Part shown: positions 1 to 7,046 of the stretch, piece by piece
How positions within the stretch are numbered: position 1 is the first letter of the stretch
How the letters are laid out: every line of letters begins with the position of its first letter
Origin: Permianibacter aggregans
GTDB lineage: Bacteria; Pseudomonadota; Gammaproteobacteria; Enterobacterales; Permianibacteraceae
DNA length: 64,000 bases
Reading direction: 5' to 3'
Assembly (NCBI RefSeq): GCF_009756665.1
Contig: NZ_CP037953.1
Coordinates: 2,542,001 to 2,606,000, forward strand
Notes under the pieces: generated by a model
The model's input: only the letters and a program-made list of their open reading frames with translations
Told to the model about the DNA's origin: nothing
Database searches by the model: none
Position numbers and translations under genes: made by a program

Positions 1-166
1 CCGGAATCACCAGCACGTAAGCAACGCTCCACGAGCGCAGCCACGTCAAAACAAACTGCGTATTGAATCCGAGATTCAGCGCAATCAACACAAACGAAAT
101 TATGCCAGTGGTCACCACGCCCATCATCAGTGCAAAGGTGATGCGGCGTTTGAGTTGCGTATTCAT
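1..166 (-). CDS. DUF2798-like small membrane protein (partial, runs off window)
   Basis: The reverse strand from an ATG at 166 reads MNTQLKRRITFALMMG followed by a hydrophobic segment and a second one starting near the window edge, 55 codons in all, with no stop before base 1. Two-helix proteins of about 75-80 residues starting this way belong to the DUF2798 family, whose function is unknown. The gene lies 49 bp downstream of the SDR gene on the same strand, so the two are probably co-transcribed. The family assignment rests on the first helix and the length trend only. Confidence 0.6.
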   Translation of the reverse strand, partial: MNTQLKRRITFALMMGVVTTGIISFVLIALNLGFNTQFVLTWLRSWSVAYVLVIP

Positions 167-215
167 AAAGAACTCCAATCGGTTTACTTGCGTGCTGTTC
201 GATATCAATGGTGTT

Positions 216-1022
216 TCAGTGACCCACGCCGTAACGCGCTGCTGGTTTGCTGGCGGACAAGTTCGGGCGCAGTGCTGTGCGGGCCTGTTCGAATGCCTGC
301 CAGTCCGCAACATTTGGCAGTGATGGAATGGTCACCGTTTCGCCTTGCTGCAAACCGGCGAGCGCGGCATCGACCATGTCTTCAGCGGTCATCACAATGC
401 TGCTTGGCGGTAAGTGTTCCGGTTTGGTGCCAGGCGCTTGCCACAATTCAGTATCAGTCGCACCGGGTAACACCGCTTGCACGTGCACACCTTTGCCGGC
501 CAGTTCGTTTTGCAACGATTGCGAAAAGGCCAGCACAAACGCTTTGCTGCCGGCGTAAACACCGTTCAACAATTCCGGCGCCAGCGCCACAATCGAAGCA
601 ATATTGATAATCGTGCCGTGGCGGCGTGCAACAAATGCCGGTGCGGCGGCCAGCGCCAAACGCGTCGCGGCGTTCACATTCAGCATCATCATTTGTTCCA
701 TGTAAGCGACGTCGGATTGCAGCAGTGGCGTCGTGGCGGCGACACCGGCGTTATTGACCAGCATCGTGATGCTGGCGTCGGTTTTCAGCACCTGTTCCAC
801 CTTGGCGAGATCGGCAGCTTGGGTTAAGTCGGCGGTCACGGTTTCCACCGAGCGGCCCCAACGCGTGGTCAGGGCTTGCGCCAGCGTGCGCAGCCGGTCG
901 CCGCGGCGGGCAACCAGAATCAGGTCGTAACCCTCACGGGCCAGGCGGTCGGCGTAAACGGCACCGATGCCGGAAGAGGCGCCGGTGATCAGGGCGGTAC
1001 CTAAATGCTGTTGAGTGTTCAT
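216..1022 (-). CDS. SDR family NAD(P)-dependent oxidoreductase
   Basis: Short-chain dehydrogenase of 268 residues with the classical family pattern: the dinucleotide-binding motif TGASSGIG at residues 13-20, NNAG at 90-93, and the catalytic set S143, Y156 and K160 in YAGSK. These enzymes are soluble and oxidise or reduce alcohols, ketones or sugars; the substrate cannot be read from the sequence. The ATG at 1022 is chosen because GGAGA lies 6-9 bases before it; a longer reading to 1049 has no such site. It is divergent from the AraC-type regulator at 1152, a layout that often marks a regulator and its target. Confidence 0.9.
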   Translation of the reverse strand: MNTQQHLGTALITGASSGIGAVYADRLAREGYDLILVARRGDRLRTLAQALTTRWGRSVETVTADLTQAADLAKVEQVLKTDASITMLVNNAGVAATTPLLQSDVAYMEQMMMLNVNAATRLALAAAPAFVARRHGTIINIASIVALAPELLNGVYAGSKAFVLAFSQSLQNELAGKGVHVQAVLPGATDTELWQAPGTKPEHLPPSSIVMTAEDMVDAALAGLQQGETVTIPSLPNVADWQAFEQARTALRPNLSASKPAARYGVGH

Positions 1023-1091
1023 GGCGAGGTCTCCATCGGGGTCGGCCAAAGTGCCGATAGGGGAGAGATTACGCCGCTTGCTTACGTCTCA

Positions 1092-1121
1092 AATGTCGTA
1101 TATACCTCGATTTCGGACATT
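1092..1121. promoter_or_regulatory. candidate operator between SDR and AraC-type genes
   Basis: An inverted repeat AATGTC (1092-1097) / GACATT (1116-1121) sits in the 129-bp divergent promoter region. Spacing and position would suit an operator for the GlxA-type regulator, but no consensus is known to me and the half-sites are short. Confidence 0.25.
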
Positions 1122-1151
1122 CAAAACATGCGGGGCATTCGGGAGGCCACC

Positions 1152-2090
1152 ATGCTCACCATCGGTTTTGTGCTAACGCCCAGCTTCTCAACGATGAGCC
1201 TCGCCGCCTTGTCGGTATTCGAAATGGCCAACCTGAAAGCCGGCGAAGAGCTTTACCGTGTGCAGGTGCTCTCCGAGCAAGGCGGCGAACTAAAGGGGGC
1301 CGTGGGCACGGTCGTGGTCACCCGAGCGATAGGCAACACCGCCTTCGATACCGTTATCGTCACCAACGCGGCGCAACCGCTGCCATCCACACCAGCCATG
1401 CAAAGCTACCTGCAAAATGCCGCACGCGACTGCCGACGCATCGCGGCCATCTGCACCGGTGCCTTTACCCTGGCCGAAGCCGGTTTGCTTGATGGCCGGC
1501 GCGTCACCACCCACTGGTTCTATGCACGCGAACTGGCCAGCCGCTTTCCGAACCTGCAAGTCGAGGATGATCGAATTTTTATTATTGATGGTTCGGTCTG
1601 GACCTCGGCCGGCATGAGCGCCGGTATCGATTTGGCCCTGGCCATGCTGGAAAAAGATTTCGGTGCCGAGCTGGCGCGCCGCGTTGCGCAAGGTTTGGTT
1701 ATCTACCATCGCCGCGCCGGCGGCCAATCGCAGCACTCCGAGCTGCTGGAAATGGATGCCAAGTCCGATCGCATTCAAAAAGCGCTCGCCTATGCGCGCG
1801 GCAATTTGCGCGCTCCACTTTCGGTAGAAGAACTCGCCGACGCCGCCAGCCTAAGCCCGCGCCAATTCAGCCGCGCCTTTCGCGCCGAAACCGGGCAATC
1901 ACCGGCCAAAGCTGTTGAGCGTTTGCGTGTGGAAGCAGCACGGCTGATGATTGAACAAAGCCGTCATTCGATTGAAGTGGTGGCCAACGAAACGGGGTTT
2001 GCCGATCCGGAGCGGATGCGTAGGGCGTTTTTAAGAGTGTTTGGGCAGCCGCCGCAGGCGGTGCGGCGGAACGCGCGGGTTCAGATGTGA
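1152..2090 (+). CDS. GlxA family transcriptional regulator (DJ-1/PfpI + AraC HTH)
   Basis: A 312-residue protein with an N-terminal DJ-1/PfpI-like class I amidotransferase domain (about residues 1-190, including the AAICTGAF nucleophile-elbow region) and a C-terminal AraC/XylS double helix-turn-helix (about 215-312; LSVEELADAASLSPRQFSR, then ETGFADPERMRRAF). This is the GlxA architecture of cytoplasmic regulators whose amidotransferase part usually acts as a ligand-sensing domain. The ATG at 1152 follows GGGAGG at good spacing; the longer reading frame from 1005 overlaps the divergent SDR gene and is not credible. Its target is probably the SDR gene. Confidence 0.9.
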   Translation: MLTIGFVLTPSFSTMSLAALSVFEMANLKAGEELYRVQVLSEQGGELKGAVGTVVVTRAIGNTAFDTVIVTNAAQPLPSTPAMQSYLQNAARDCRRIAAICTGAFTLAEAGLLDGRRVTTHWFYARELASRFPNLQVEDDRIFIIDGSVWTSAGMSAGIDLALAMLEKDFGAELARRVAQGLVIYHRRAGGQSQHSELLEMDAKSDRIQKALAYARGNLRAPLSVEELADAASLSPRQFSRAFRAETGQSPAKAVERLRVEAARLMIEQSRHSIEVVANETGFADPERMRRAFLRVFGQPPQAVRRNARVQM

Positions 2091-2369
2091 AGAGCGGTAA
2101 AGTTTGCGGTAATATTCTCTAACGGAGCTCAATAGGTTAGGTGCGCGCGGCCAAAGCCAATCATCATTGGCAGATAAACAACACTTGCCGGACTCGCCAA
2201 AGCCGCTTAGGTTTGACGTACTTGTAGTCTGCAGTTTCTGATTTCAGTCTAAATTTTTCCTTTGGCCTTGAACGAAATCAGAGACTCATCTTCACCGGAT
2301 TTTGGCACCCCTTAAGTGGGATGAGAACCTTAAGGGAATGAATTAGCGATATTTTTCAAAGGATGTTTC
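2091..2369. other. intergenic region at the left edge of the defence island
   Basis: No gene is seen. The stretch is AT-richer than the flanking core genes and contains the short inverted/direct pair CTTAAG ... CTTAAG (near 2310 and 2331). It marks the change from the 57 % GC core to the lower-GC genes at 2370-4737. No att site or integrase is visible. Confidence 0.4.
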
Positions 2370-3029
2370 ATGCACCCTATATCTAGTAGCGAAGCCATAG
2401 AAGAACTTCGTCGAAAGGATCCTCTAAGCGACTTCTTTACTTGGTGGGACCGTGCCACTCCGGATGATCTTGCAGCATTAGCGGGCGCCTTGGATGACGC
2501 AACACGAGAAGAAGATATTCAGCAGTTCCTTCAGTTGAACCCTCACTTCTTGATCCAGCACCTTGGTGGTGGTCACGGACGATGGGTTCTTCCAAAGCAG
2601 AAGTTGGGGGCCGAATACGTTACAGACTTTCTGATCGCCGAGAAACACTCGTTCGGCTTTGATTGGCAGGCGGTGGAATTGGAAAGCCCGCTTCGTCCAA
2701 TGTTCAACAAAAACGGTGATCCATCCCAACACCTCAATCACGCAATCCGTCAAATCACAGACTGGCGCGCATGGTTGAAATCCAACCAGTCATATGCGTC
2801 ACGTCCACGCACAGAGGGCGGCTTGGGCCTCACTGATATCGACGCAAACCTAAAAGGGTTAATCCTTATCGGCCGCCGAGCAGCAATTGATCCGGAAACA
2901 AACGCAAGAAGAAGACAACTGGTTCAAAATTTGAATATTGAAATTCATTCATTCGACTATCTCCTCCAATCACTTGAAGGCCGCTTAGTGGCGCTAAGGA
3001 AGATCCCGGAGCAGAAATTAAACGAATGA
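2370..3029 (+). CDS. Shedu-like (DUF4263 / SduA C-terminal) nuclease-domain protein
   Basis: A 219-residue protein matching the DUF4263 domain that defines the Shedu anti-phage protein SduA. An N-terminal helical part ends in EDIQQFLQLNPHFLIQHLGG; then come LGAEYVTDF (D86), WQAVELESP (E103, E105), and a conserved HLNHAIRQITDWRAWL segment (about 121-136). D86 and E103 fit the acidic residues of a PD-(D/E)XK nuclease fold; the usual basic residue after E-x is not obvious, as it reads ELES rather than ELK. The ATG has AAAGGA 6-9 bases upstream. It is shorter than full SduA, so it carries only the nuclease-like module plus a small N-terminus. The gene sits 87 bp before another nuclease gene in a low-GC patch. 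A role in phage defence is inferred from family and context. Confidence 0.75.
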   Translation: MHPISSSEAIEELRRKDPLSDFFTWWDRATPDDLAALAGALDDATREEDIQQFLQLNPHFLIQHLGGGHGRWVLPKQKLGAEYVTDFLIAEKHSFGFDWQAVELESPLRPMFNKNGDPSQHLNHAIRQITDWRAWLKSNQSYASRPRTEGGLGLTDIDANLKGLILIGRRAAIDPETNARRRQLVQNLNIEIHSFDYLLQSLEGRLVALRKIPEQKLNE

Positions 3030-3116
3030 AATATTCCTCTGTAATTGAGCAGGCCTAGGCGAAACATCGCGCTGGTTACATACTTTCATGTTTAACGTCA
3101 TGGAGAGCACCGCTCG

Positions 3117-3986
3117 ATGAGACTTTCCAAATCTCTTTGCGCCGTAGTTGGCGATGTGTTGGCAACAACGGGCTCTCACGGAGCGCTGGATGACCTCTTT
3201 ATTGCTGCGGGGGCTCCTGGAGAACCTCCTCAGCTCTCGCACGGATCAAAGTGGAAATCGTGGTTATTCAGGTCAGGCCAAGACCCGAATGTAGATAGCC
3301 TCGCTGTACTAGGAAACGTTCTTGAAGAATTTATGGATTTGCCGCCCGAAGATTCGGAATACCTATCAGAATGGCGAGCAAAGCGCGCCCGTATTGAAGC
3401 GGTACTAGAAGAGAATGGTCTTCGCTACTTCCGCTTCGGAAGGGTACTTCCACAGGGTACGATTCCGGAAGATGGGCCTTCATACGAGTGCACAACTATC
3501 GCACCACAACCTGTTAAACCCGCAGAAGTTGAGGAACTACTAGAAATCGTTGTGCGAGGTTTACGTCGTGCAATGCATCCACTTACGCACCGTCGCAAAG
3601 GGGCTCAATCCCTGTGTTTTACGAATGAATACGACGTTCAGGACCTTTTACATGCCCTCTTGCGTCCTTGGATCAATGACATTAGACCTGAAGAGTTTAC
3701 GCCTAGTCATGCCGGGTCAAGTACGCGAATGGATTTTTTGTTGCCTGCTCATGAGTTGGTTATAGAGACAAAGATTGTCCGCGACCGCAGTCACGCAAAA
3801 CGTATTGGCGATGAGCTTATCATTGACATTGAGCACTACCGTAAACATCCAAACTGTAAAACTCTATGGTGCGTTATCTACGATCCAGATCATTTGATAA
3901 CGAACTCGCAAGGATTAAAGAACGATCTAGATGGTCAGCGCAAACTGAATGATGGCGAGGTAGTCGTGAAAACGTTTTTCCTATGA
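3117..3986 (+). CDS. DpnII/MboI-like PD-(D/E)XK nuclease with AbiJ-type N-terminal region
   Basis: A 289-residue protein. Residues 1-75 resemble the small helical N-terminal domains found in AbiJ-like abortive-infection proteins (LDDLFIAAGAPGE, then SKWKSWLF). Residues about 135-280 look like the DpnII-MboI restriction-endonuclease-like domain: EYDVQDLLHALLRPW, then R204-M-D206, VIETK (E217, K219), and a helix with D237-I-E-H-Y followed by WCVIYDPD. D206, E217 and K219 give a complete PD-(D/E)XK triad. GGAGAG lies 9 bases before the ATG. No methyltransferase is adjacent, which argues against a classical restriction-modification pair and for an effector-type defence nuclease. It probably forms an operon with the upstream Shedu-like gene. 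The domain names are from memory of the families, not a search. Confidence 0.7.
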   Translation: MRLSKSLCAVVGDVLATTGSHGALDDLFIAAGAPGEPPQLSHGSKWKSWLFRSGQDPNVDSLAVLGNVLEEFMDLPPEDSEYLSEWRAKRARIEAVLEENGLRYFRFGRVLPQGTIPEDGPSYECTTIAPQPVKPAEVEELLEIVVRGLRRAMHPLTHRRKGAQSLCFTNEYDVQDLLHALLRPWINDIRPEEFTPSHAGSSTRMDFLLPAHELVIETKIVRDRSHAKRIGDELIIDIEHYRKHPNCKTLWCVIYDPDHLITNSQGLKNDLDGQRKLNDGEVVVKTFFL

Positions 3987-4281
3987 CCGTAATCCTTTTG
4001 GTATGCGTAGGGCAGGCGATGAGCCACTGGTAATCCCTTGCAATAAATATGTGCGTCATGACGCACCATACAATCGATATTATTCCTCGATGACTCCATA
4101 AGTGGCGGCATGTAGTAACGACGTTGGGCTTCGCGAGCTCAGAACTCGTAGGTGCGATTCGCCGAAGGCGTAATCGTACGCATGAATCAGCTTCGCCAGC
4201 ACGCGTAGGGGGCAATGAATTGCACCGAATCTTCTAAGCCGTGAGTCGTCTTGTCGGAATCTATTCGTGCATGACCTGTTG
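3987..4281. other. intergenic region with palindromic repeats after the nuclease pair
   Basis: No gene is seen. The stretch holds the left 84-bp direct repeat (4051-4134) and an imperfect hairpin (4152-4181, GTGCGATTCGCC-gaa-GGCGTAATCG) of a kind often scattered in proteobacterial genomes. Confidence 0.5.
4051..4134 (+). repeat. 84-bp direct repeat, left copy
   Basis: Matches 4832-4915 at 83 of 84 positions; the one difference is A/G in the centre of the GTGCGTC(A/G)TGACGCAC palindrome at its left end. The likeness continues weakly for about 8 bases to the right (GCTCAG). The two copies flank the lipoprotein gene at 4282-4737. Confidence 0.9.
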
Positions 4282-4737
4282 CTAGGGCGTTTGAATGCTA
4301 ACCTCATCTGGGAGAGTACCAGCAGACACGGATTGCTGTGTGTCTAAACGGGTAAGTTTGTGGCCATGAATGAGCCAAGGCGAGGTATCGCCGCTTGAGC
4401 ATAAAAGCAGAACTTCATTCGACTTCAATTCTCCACGCTTTACAGCGTAGCTGAGGATGTAACAAGGATCTCTATTTTTCGCGACAAGGCTAGAACTCTG
4501 AATCTCAATTTGCGTGACATAGCCATATTTCTCCTGCAGCCCCCCGAGAAGCTGAGGCCAGTTCTCGACTTGACGCCTAAACTCAGGAGAAAATTGAACC
4601 AATGCTGTCGCGATATCCCCGACTTTTAATGCACCATAGAATTTCTCAGCACTTGCAACAGGTAGATTCACGTCGACGTATTGGACATTGCACCCGGTCA
4701 GTACCGCAATAATAAAGATGATGAATAACTTTCTCAC
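4282..4737 (-). CDS. uncharacterised lipoprotein
   Basis: A 151-residue protein starting MRKLFIIFIIAVLTGCNVQ, a lipoprotein signal peptide with lipobox LTGC (Cys16). The mature part resembles small periplasmic proteins of the DUF4019/DUF4864 kind (AEKFYGALKVGDIATALVQFSPEFR, then EIQSSSLVAKNRDPCYILSYAVKRG), but the match is not firm enough to name. Base composition is nearer to the two nuclease genes than to the core. The gene stands alone between two nearly identical 84-bp direct repeats, like a small cassette. TCCTCC is seen on the plus strand just before the ATG, giving GGAGGA as ribosome-binding site. Function is unknown. Confidence 0.75.
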   Translation of the reverse strand: MRKLFIIFIIAVLTGCNVQYVDVNLPVASAEKFYGALKVGDIATALVQFSPEFRRQVENWPQLLGGLQEKYGYVTQIEIQSSSLVAKNRDPCYILSYAVKRGELKSNEVLLLCSSGDTSPWLIHGHKLTRLDTQQSVSAGTLPDEVSIQTP

Positions 4738-4786
4738 AAACTCCTCCGCGTGAAAAAAAAACGAAACATGCAGTCAGCAAGCGTAG

Positions 4787-4804
4787 GGCGGGTCATGACC
4801 CGCC
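4787..4804. repeat. perfect 18-bp palindrome beside the right direct repeat
   Basis: GGCGGGTCATGACCCGCC is a perfect dyad. Together with the following GGTGCGTCGTGACGCACC it forms the two-hairpin unit common in REP-like elements of gammaproteobacteria. Confidence 0.7.
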
Positions 4805-4831
4805 ATTTCGAAAATCCCTCGAAATGCAAAG

Positions 4832-4915
4832 GTGCGTCGTGACGCACCATACAATCGATATTATTCCTCGATGACTCCATAAGTGGCGGCATGTAGTAAC
4901 GACGTTGGGCTTCGC
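4832..4915 (+). repeat. 84-bp direct repeat, right copy
   Basis: Second copy of the repeat at 4051-4134 in the same orientation, with one mismatch over 84 bases. Recombination between the copies would delete the lipoprotein gene. Confidence 0.9.
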
Positions 4916-4947
4916 ATGCTCAGCACCAACCTATCCGAGACCTTTCT

Positions 4948-5856
4948 TCATTGCCCGATAGACGAAGCAGAAACCCAATAAAGATCTCCATCACGGGAGA
5001 ATATCAGCGCTTTTCCATCCGGTGTCAGATACGGGGTTATCTCGTGGCCTTTGGAATTGATATCCGCGCCTAGATGGGTTGCCGGTTGCCAGTGGCCGTC
5101 AGTGGAGCGAACACTGACGTAAAGGTCGCCTTTACCGGCGCCGCCGGGGCGATTGGAAACGAATATCAACGTATTGCCGTCAGCAGAGATAAACGGGTCG
5201 CCTTCGTAGTATTGGCTGTTGACGCTGCTCGTCAGTCGCGAGCCTTCGTTTGGCGTTGACGCATTACGAAAGTAAATATCAAAGTTGGGCTTTTCGTCGG
5301 GCTTGGATACGTTGCGGGCAAAGAACTGTTCGCCGGCTCGGCTTTCGGAGTAGAAATACTCGGTGGCGGGTGTTGAGATGCCGGTGGCGATTTTTACTGG
5401 CGACCAGCCATTTTGGGTTTTCTCGACGTAGCCGATATCAAAGCTGTTTTCAGCGTGTTGGTCGGTGATGAAGTAAAGCCGCTTGCCATCTGGTGAGAAC
5501 ATCGGGTCGTTGTGGCTGATGGTTTCGTGGCTCAGGAATACCTCGCTCTCCAACCAGGCATCATTTTCAAAGCGCGCAACATGGATTTCGGCGCGATGAC
5601 CGAGATCGACGCCGAAGAAGAACAGCGTGCCATCGGGTGAGAACGTGCTGCCGTATTCGAAGCTGTCGGGTTTGGAGATTGTGCCAGCGGCAAAACGCTG
5701 TGGGGTGTTATTGGAGTTGTTCTCGTCCAAAGGTTTGCCGTTTAATTTTGCAATGCGCTCCGCCCAGTTCACGGAGTCTGATGAACTGTCAGCGTTAGCG
5801 CAGGAACTGAGTGCTATCCAGCATGGCAGCAATAGCAAGCAAGCCTTTGGGTTCAT
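4948..5856 (-). CDS. PD40 (TolB-like beta-propeller) lipoprotein
   Basis: A 302-residue exported protein. The signal peptide ends in the lipobox LSSC (Cys19). The rest carries repeated WD40-like PD40 blades of the TolB kind: YGSTFSPDGTLFFF, NDPMFSPDGKRLYFITD, GDPFISADGNTLIFVSNRPGG, and ITPYLTPDGKALIFSRDGD. Such propellers are scaffolds for protein or glycan binding in the periplasm or on the outer membrane. It lies just downstream of the deacetylase gene on the same strand (27 bp from its stop), so the two may be co-transcribed. The substrate or partner is not evident. Confidence 0.8.
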   Translation of the reverse strand: MNPKACLLLLPCWIALSSCANADSSSDSVNWAERIAKLNGKPLDENNSNNTPQRFAAGTISKPDSFEYGSTFSPDGTLFFFGVDLGHRAEIHVARFENDAWLESEVFLSHETISHNDPMFSPDGKRLYFITDQHAENSFDIGYVEKTQNGWSPVKIATGISTPATEYFYSESRAGEQFFARNVSKPDEKPNFDIYFRNASTPNEGSRLTSSVNSQYYEGDPFISADGNTLIFVSNRPGGAGKGDLYVSVRSTDGHWQPATHLGADINSKGHEITPYLTPDGKALIFSRDGDLYWVSASSIGQ

Positions 5857-5883
5857 ATGAACACCCTTCGTTTCAAATGCGCA

Positions 5884-6822
5884 TCAACTGCAGTGAGTAT
5901 TGAACGCTTTCATCAGCGGCTCGGCCGGATCGGGTTGGCCGTAGACGCTGAGCTTTTTGTTCATCGTTTTGGCCCAGCGCATCAGCCACGAAGGGCCAAA
6001 CTTTTTGCTTGGCCCGGCTTTGATCGCGTAGGCTGGATCTTCGAGTGCCTGGTCGTAAGGGATGAAGCGGTAGCCGTGTTCCTTCAGTCGTTGCAGCGTG
6101 GCATCGAGCATTTCGCCATTGAGGCGATTGGCGTGGATCAGAAACACTTGCGGAATTTGCCGGCCGAATAATTCCTGGCTCATGGTTTCGAACGCCTCTA
6201 CGGCGTTGTCCAAGTGAGCCAAGTATTCTTTCAACATGGTTTCACGGCTGACTCCGATATCCTTGCCCGCGAGCAGATGATCGTTCAGGCAGGAAAACAA
6301 ATAATCGTTGTGCTCAATGGTGTAGGGCGCTACCGAATAGCCGTGTTCGGCGAGAAAGCTTTCGAAAGCGTGTTGCTCTTCCACTGAGTTGCCGGTTTGA
6401 GTGAATGGATGACGAAAATAACGATAAGGCTTGCCGGCTCGCTCCGATAACCAACGTGAAATAGTTTCACCTTTTATCACCGCCGCCTTCATCTGTTCGA
6501 CGCTGCTTTTGTGCATGCCGAGATGGCCGAAGGTGTGGTTGGCGAGTTCCATATCGTTGGCGAGCCAGGCTTCGAGCAAGGCGACATTGGCATCAAGCTG
6601 GTTTTTCTCCAGCAGTTTATCTTCATTGACGAAACCGACGGCGCGAACGCCATGTTTTTTCATGGCATTGAGTAGTTGCGTTGTCACGTGTTGCTTTTCC
6701 GCCAAAGTAAGCGGTGTGGCGCTGATGACGGGCAGATCGTCAATGGTGATGGCGATTTGTTTGTCTGCTGCGGCGGCGCTGGTTGCCAGCAGCAGGCAGA
6801 GCGTCAGTAATGCGTGCTTCAT
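5884..6822 (-). CDS. secreted polysaccharide deacetylase family protein
   Basis: A 312-residue NodB-homology (carbohydrate esterase 4 type) protein with a signal peptide (MKHALLTLCLLLATSAAAAD). The first motif is AITIDDLP (D28, D29) and the second is NHTFGHLGMH with the two metal-binding histidines; a C-terminal part reads PQVFLIHANRLNG. These zinc-dependent enzymes remove N- or O-acetyl groups from chitin, peptidoglycan or other glycans. The start at 6822 is preceded by AGGGAA; the longer frame up to 6972 would translate a dispersed repeat element. Given the chitin genes nearby, action on chitin oligomers is possible but not shown. Confidence 0.85.
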   Translation of the reverse strand: MKHALLTLCLLLATSAAAADKQIAITIDDLPVISATPLTLAEKQHVTTQLLNAMKKHGVRAVGFVNEDKLLEKNQLDANVALLEAWLANDMELANHTFGHLGMHKSSVEQMKAAVIKGETISRWLSERAGKPYRYFRHPFTQTGNSVEEQHAFESFLAEHGYSVAPYTIEHNDYLFSCLNDHLLAGKDIGVSRETMLKEYLAHLDNAVEAFETMSQELFGRQIPQVFLIHANRLNGEMLDATLQRLKEHGYRFIPYDQALEDPAYAIKAGPSKKFGPSWLMRWAKTMNKKLSVYGQPDPAEPLMKAFNTHCS

Positions 6823-6867
6823 AAAACGTTCCCTACGAAGTGGATGTTTGAGAATGATTTCCGTACG

Positions 6868-6995
6868 ACGTGGCCCCCTCTCCCCAAACCCCATTGATTC
6901 GCACCATCCTTGGTGCTCACCCTTCGGGCGGCTTCGCCGTCCAAGCGATTTCCAGAATAACTTGTCCCACAAGGGGCGAGGGGCTACAAACGCAA
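6868..6995. repeat. CCCTCTCCCC-type palindromic repeat element
   Basis: The arms CCCCCTCTCCCCAAACCCC and ACAAGGGGCGAGGGGCTACAA bracket an inner stretch with its own small hairpins (CACCATCCTTGGTG; GGGCGGCTTCGCCGTCC). Related elements lie at about 14087-14213 and 63915-64000. It fills most of the gap between the deacetylase and the M56-M23 gene. Confidence 0.65.
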
Positions 6996-7046
6996 TCCCG
7001 CTATCGGCCTTTGTATTGAGCTTCGGAGCAACTGCATTGGCAGGGC

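Noticed and set aside
3117-3986. Classical restriction-modification system
   Set aside because: No methyltransferase gene is adjacent to the DpnII/MboI-like nuclease gene.
4051-4915. Integron cassette around the lipoprotein gene, because GTTGGGC in the direct repeat resembles an R' box
   Set aside because: There is no matching R'' box or attC-like fold, and the flanks are REP-like palindromes.
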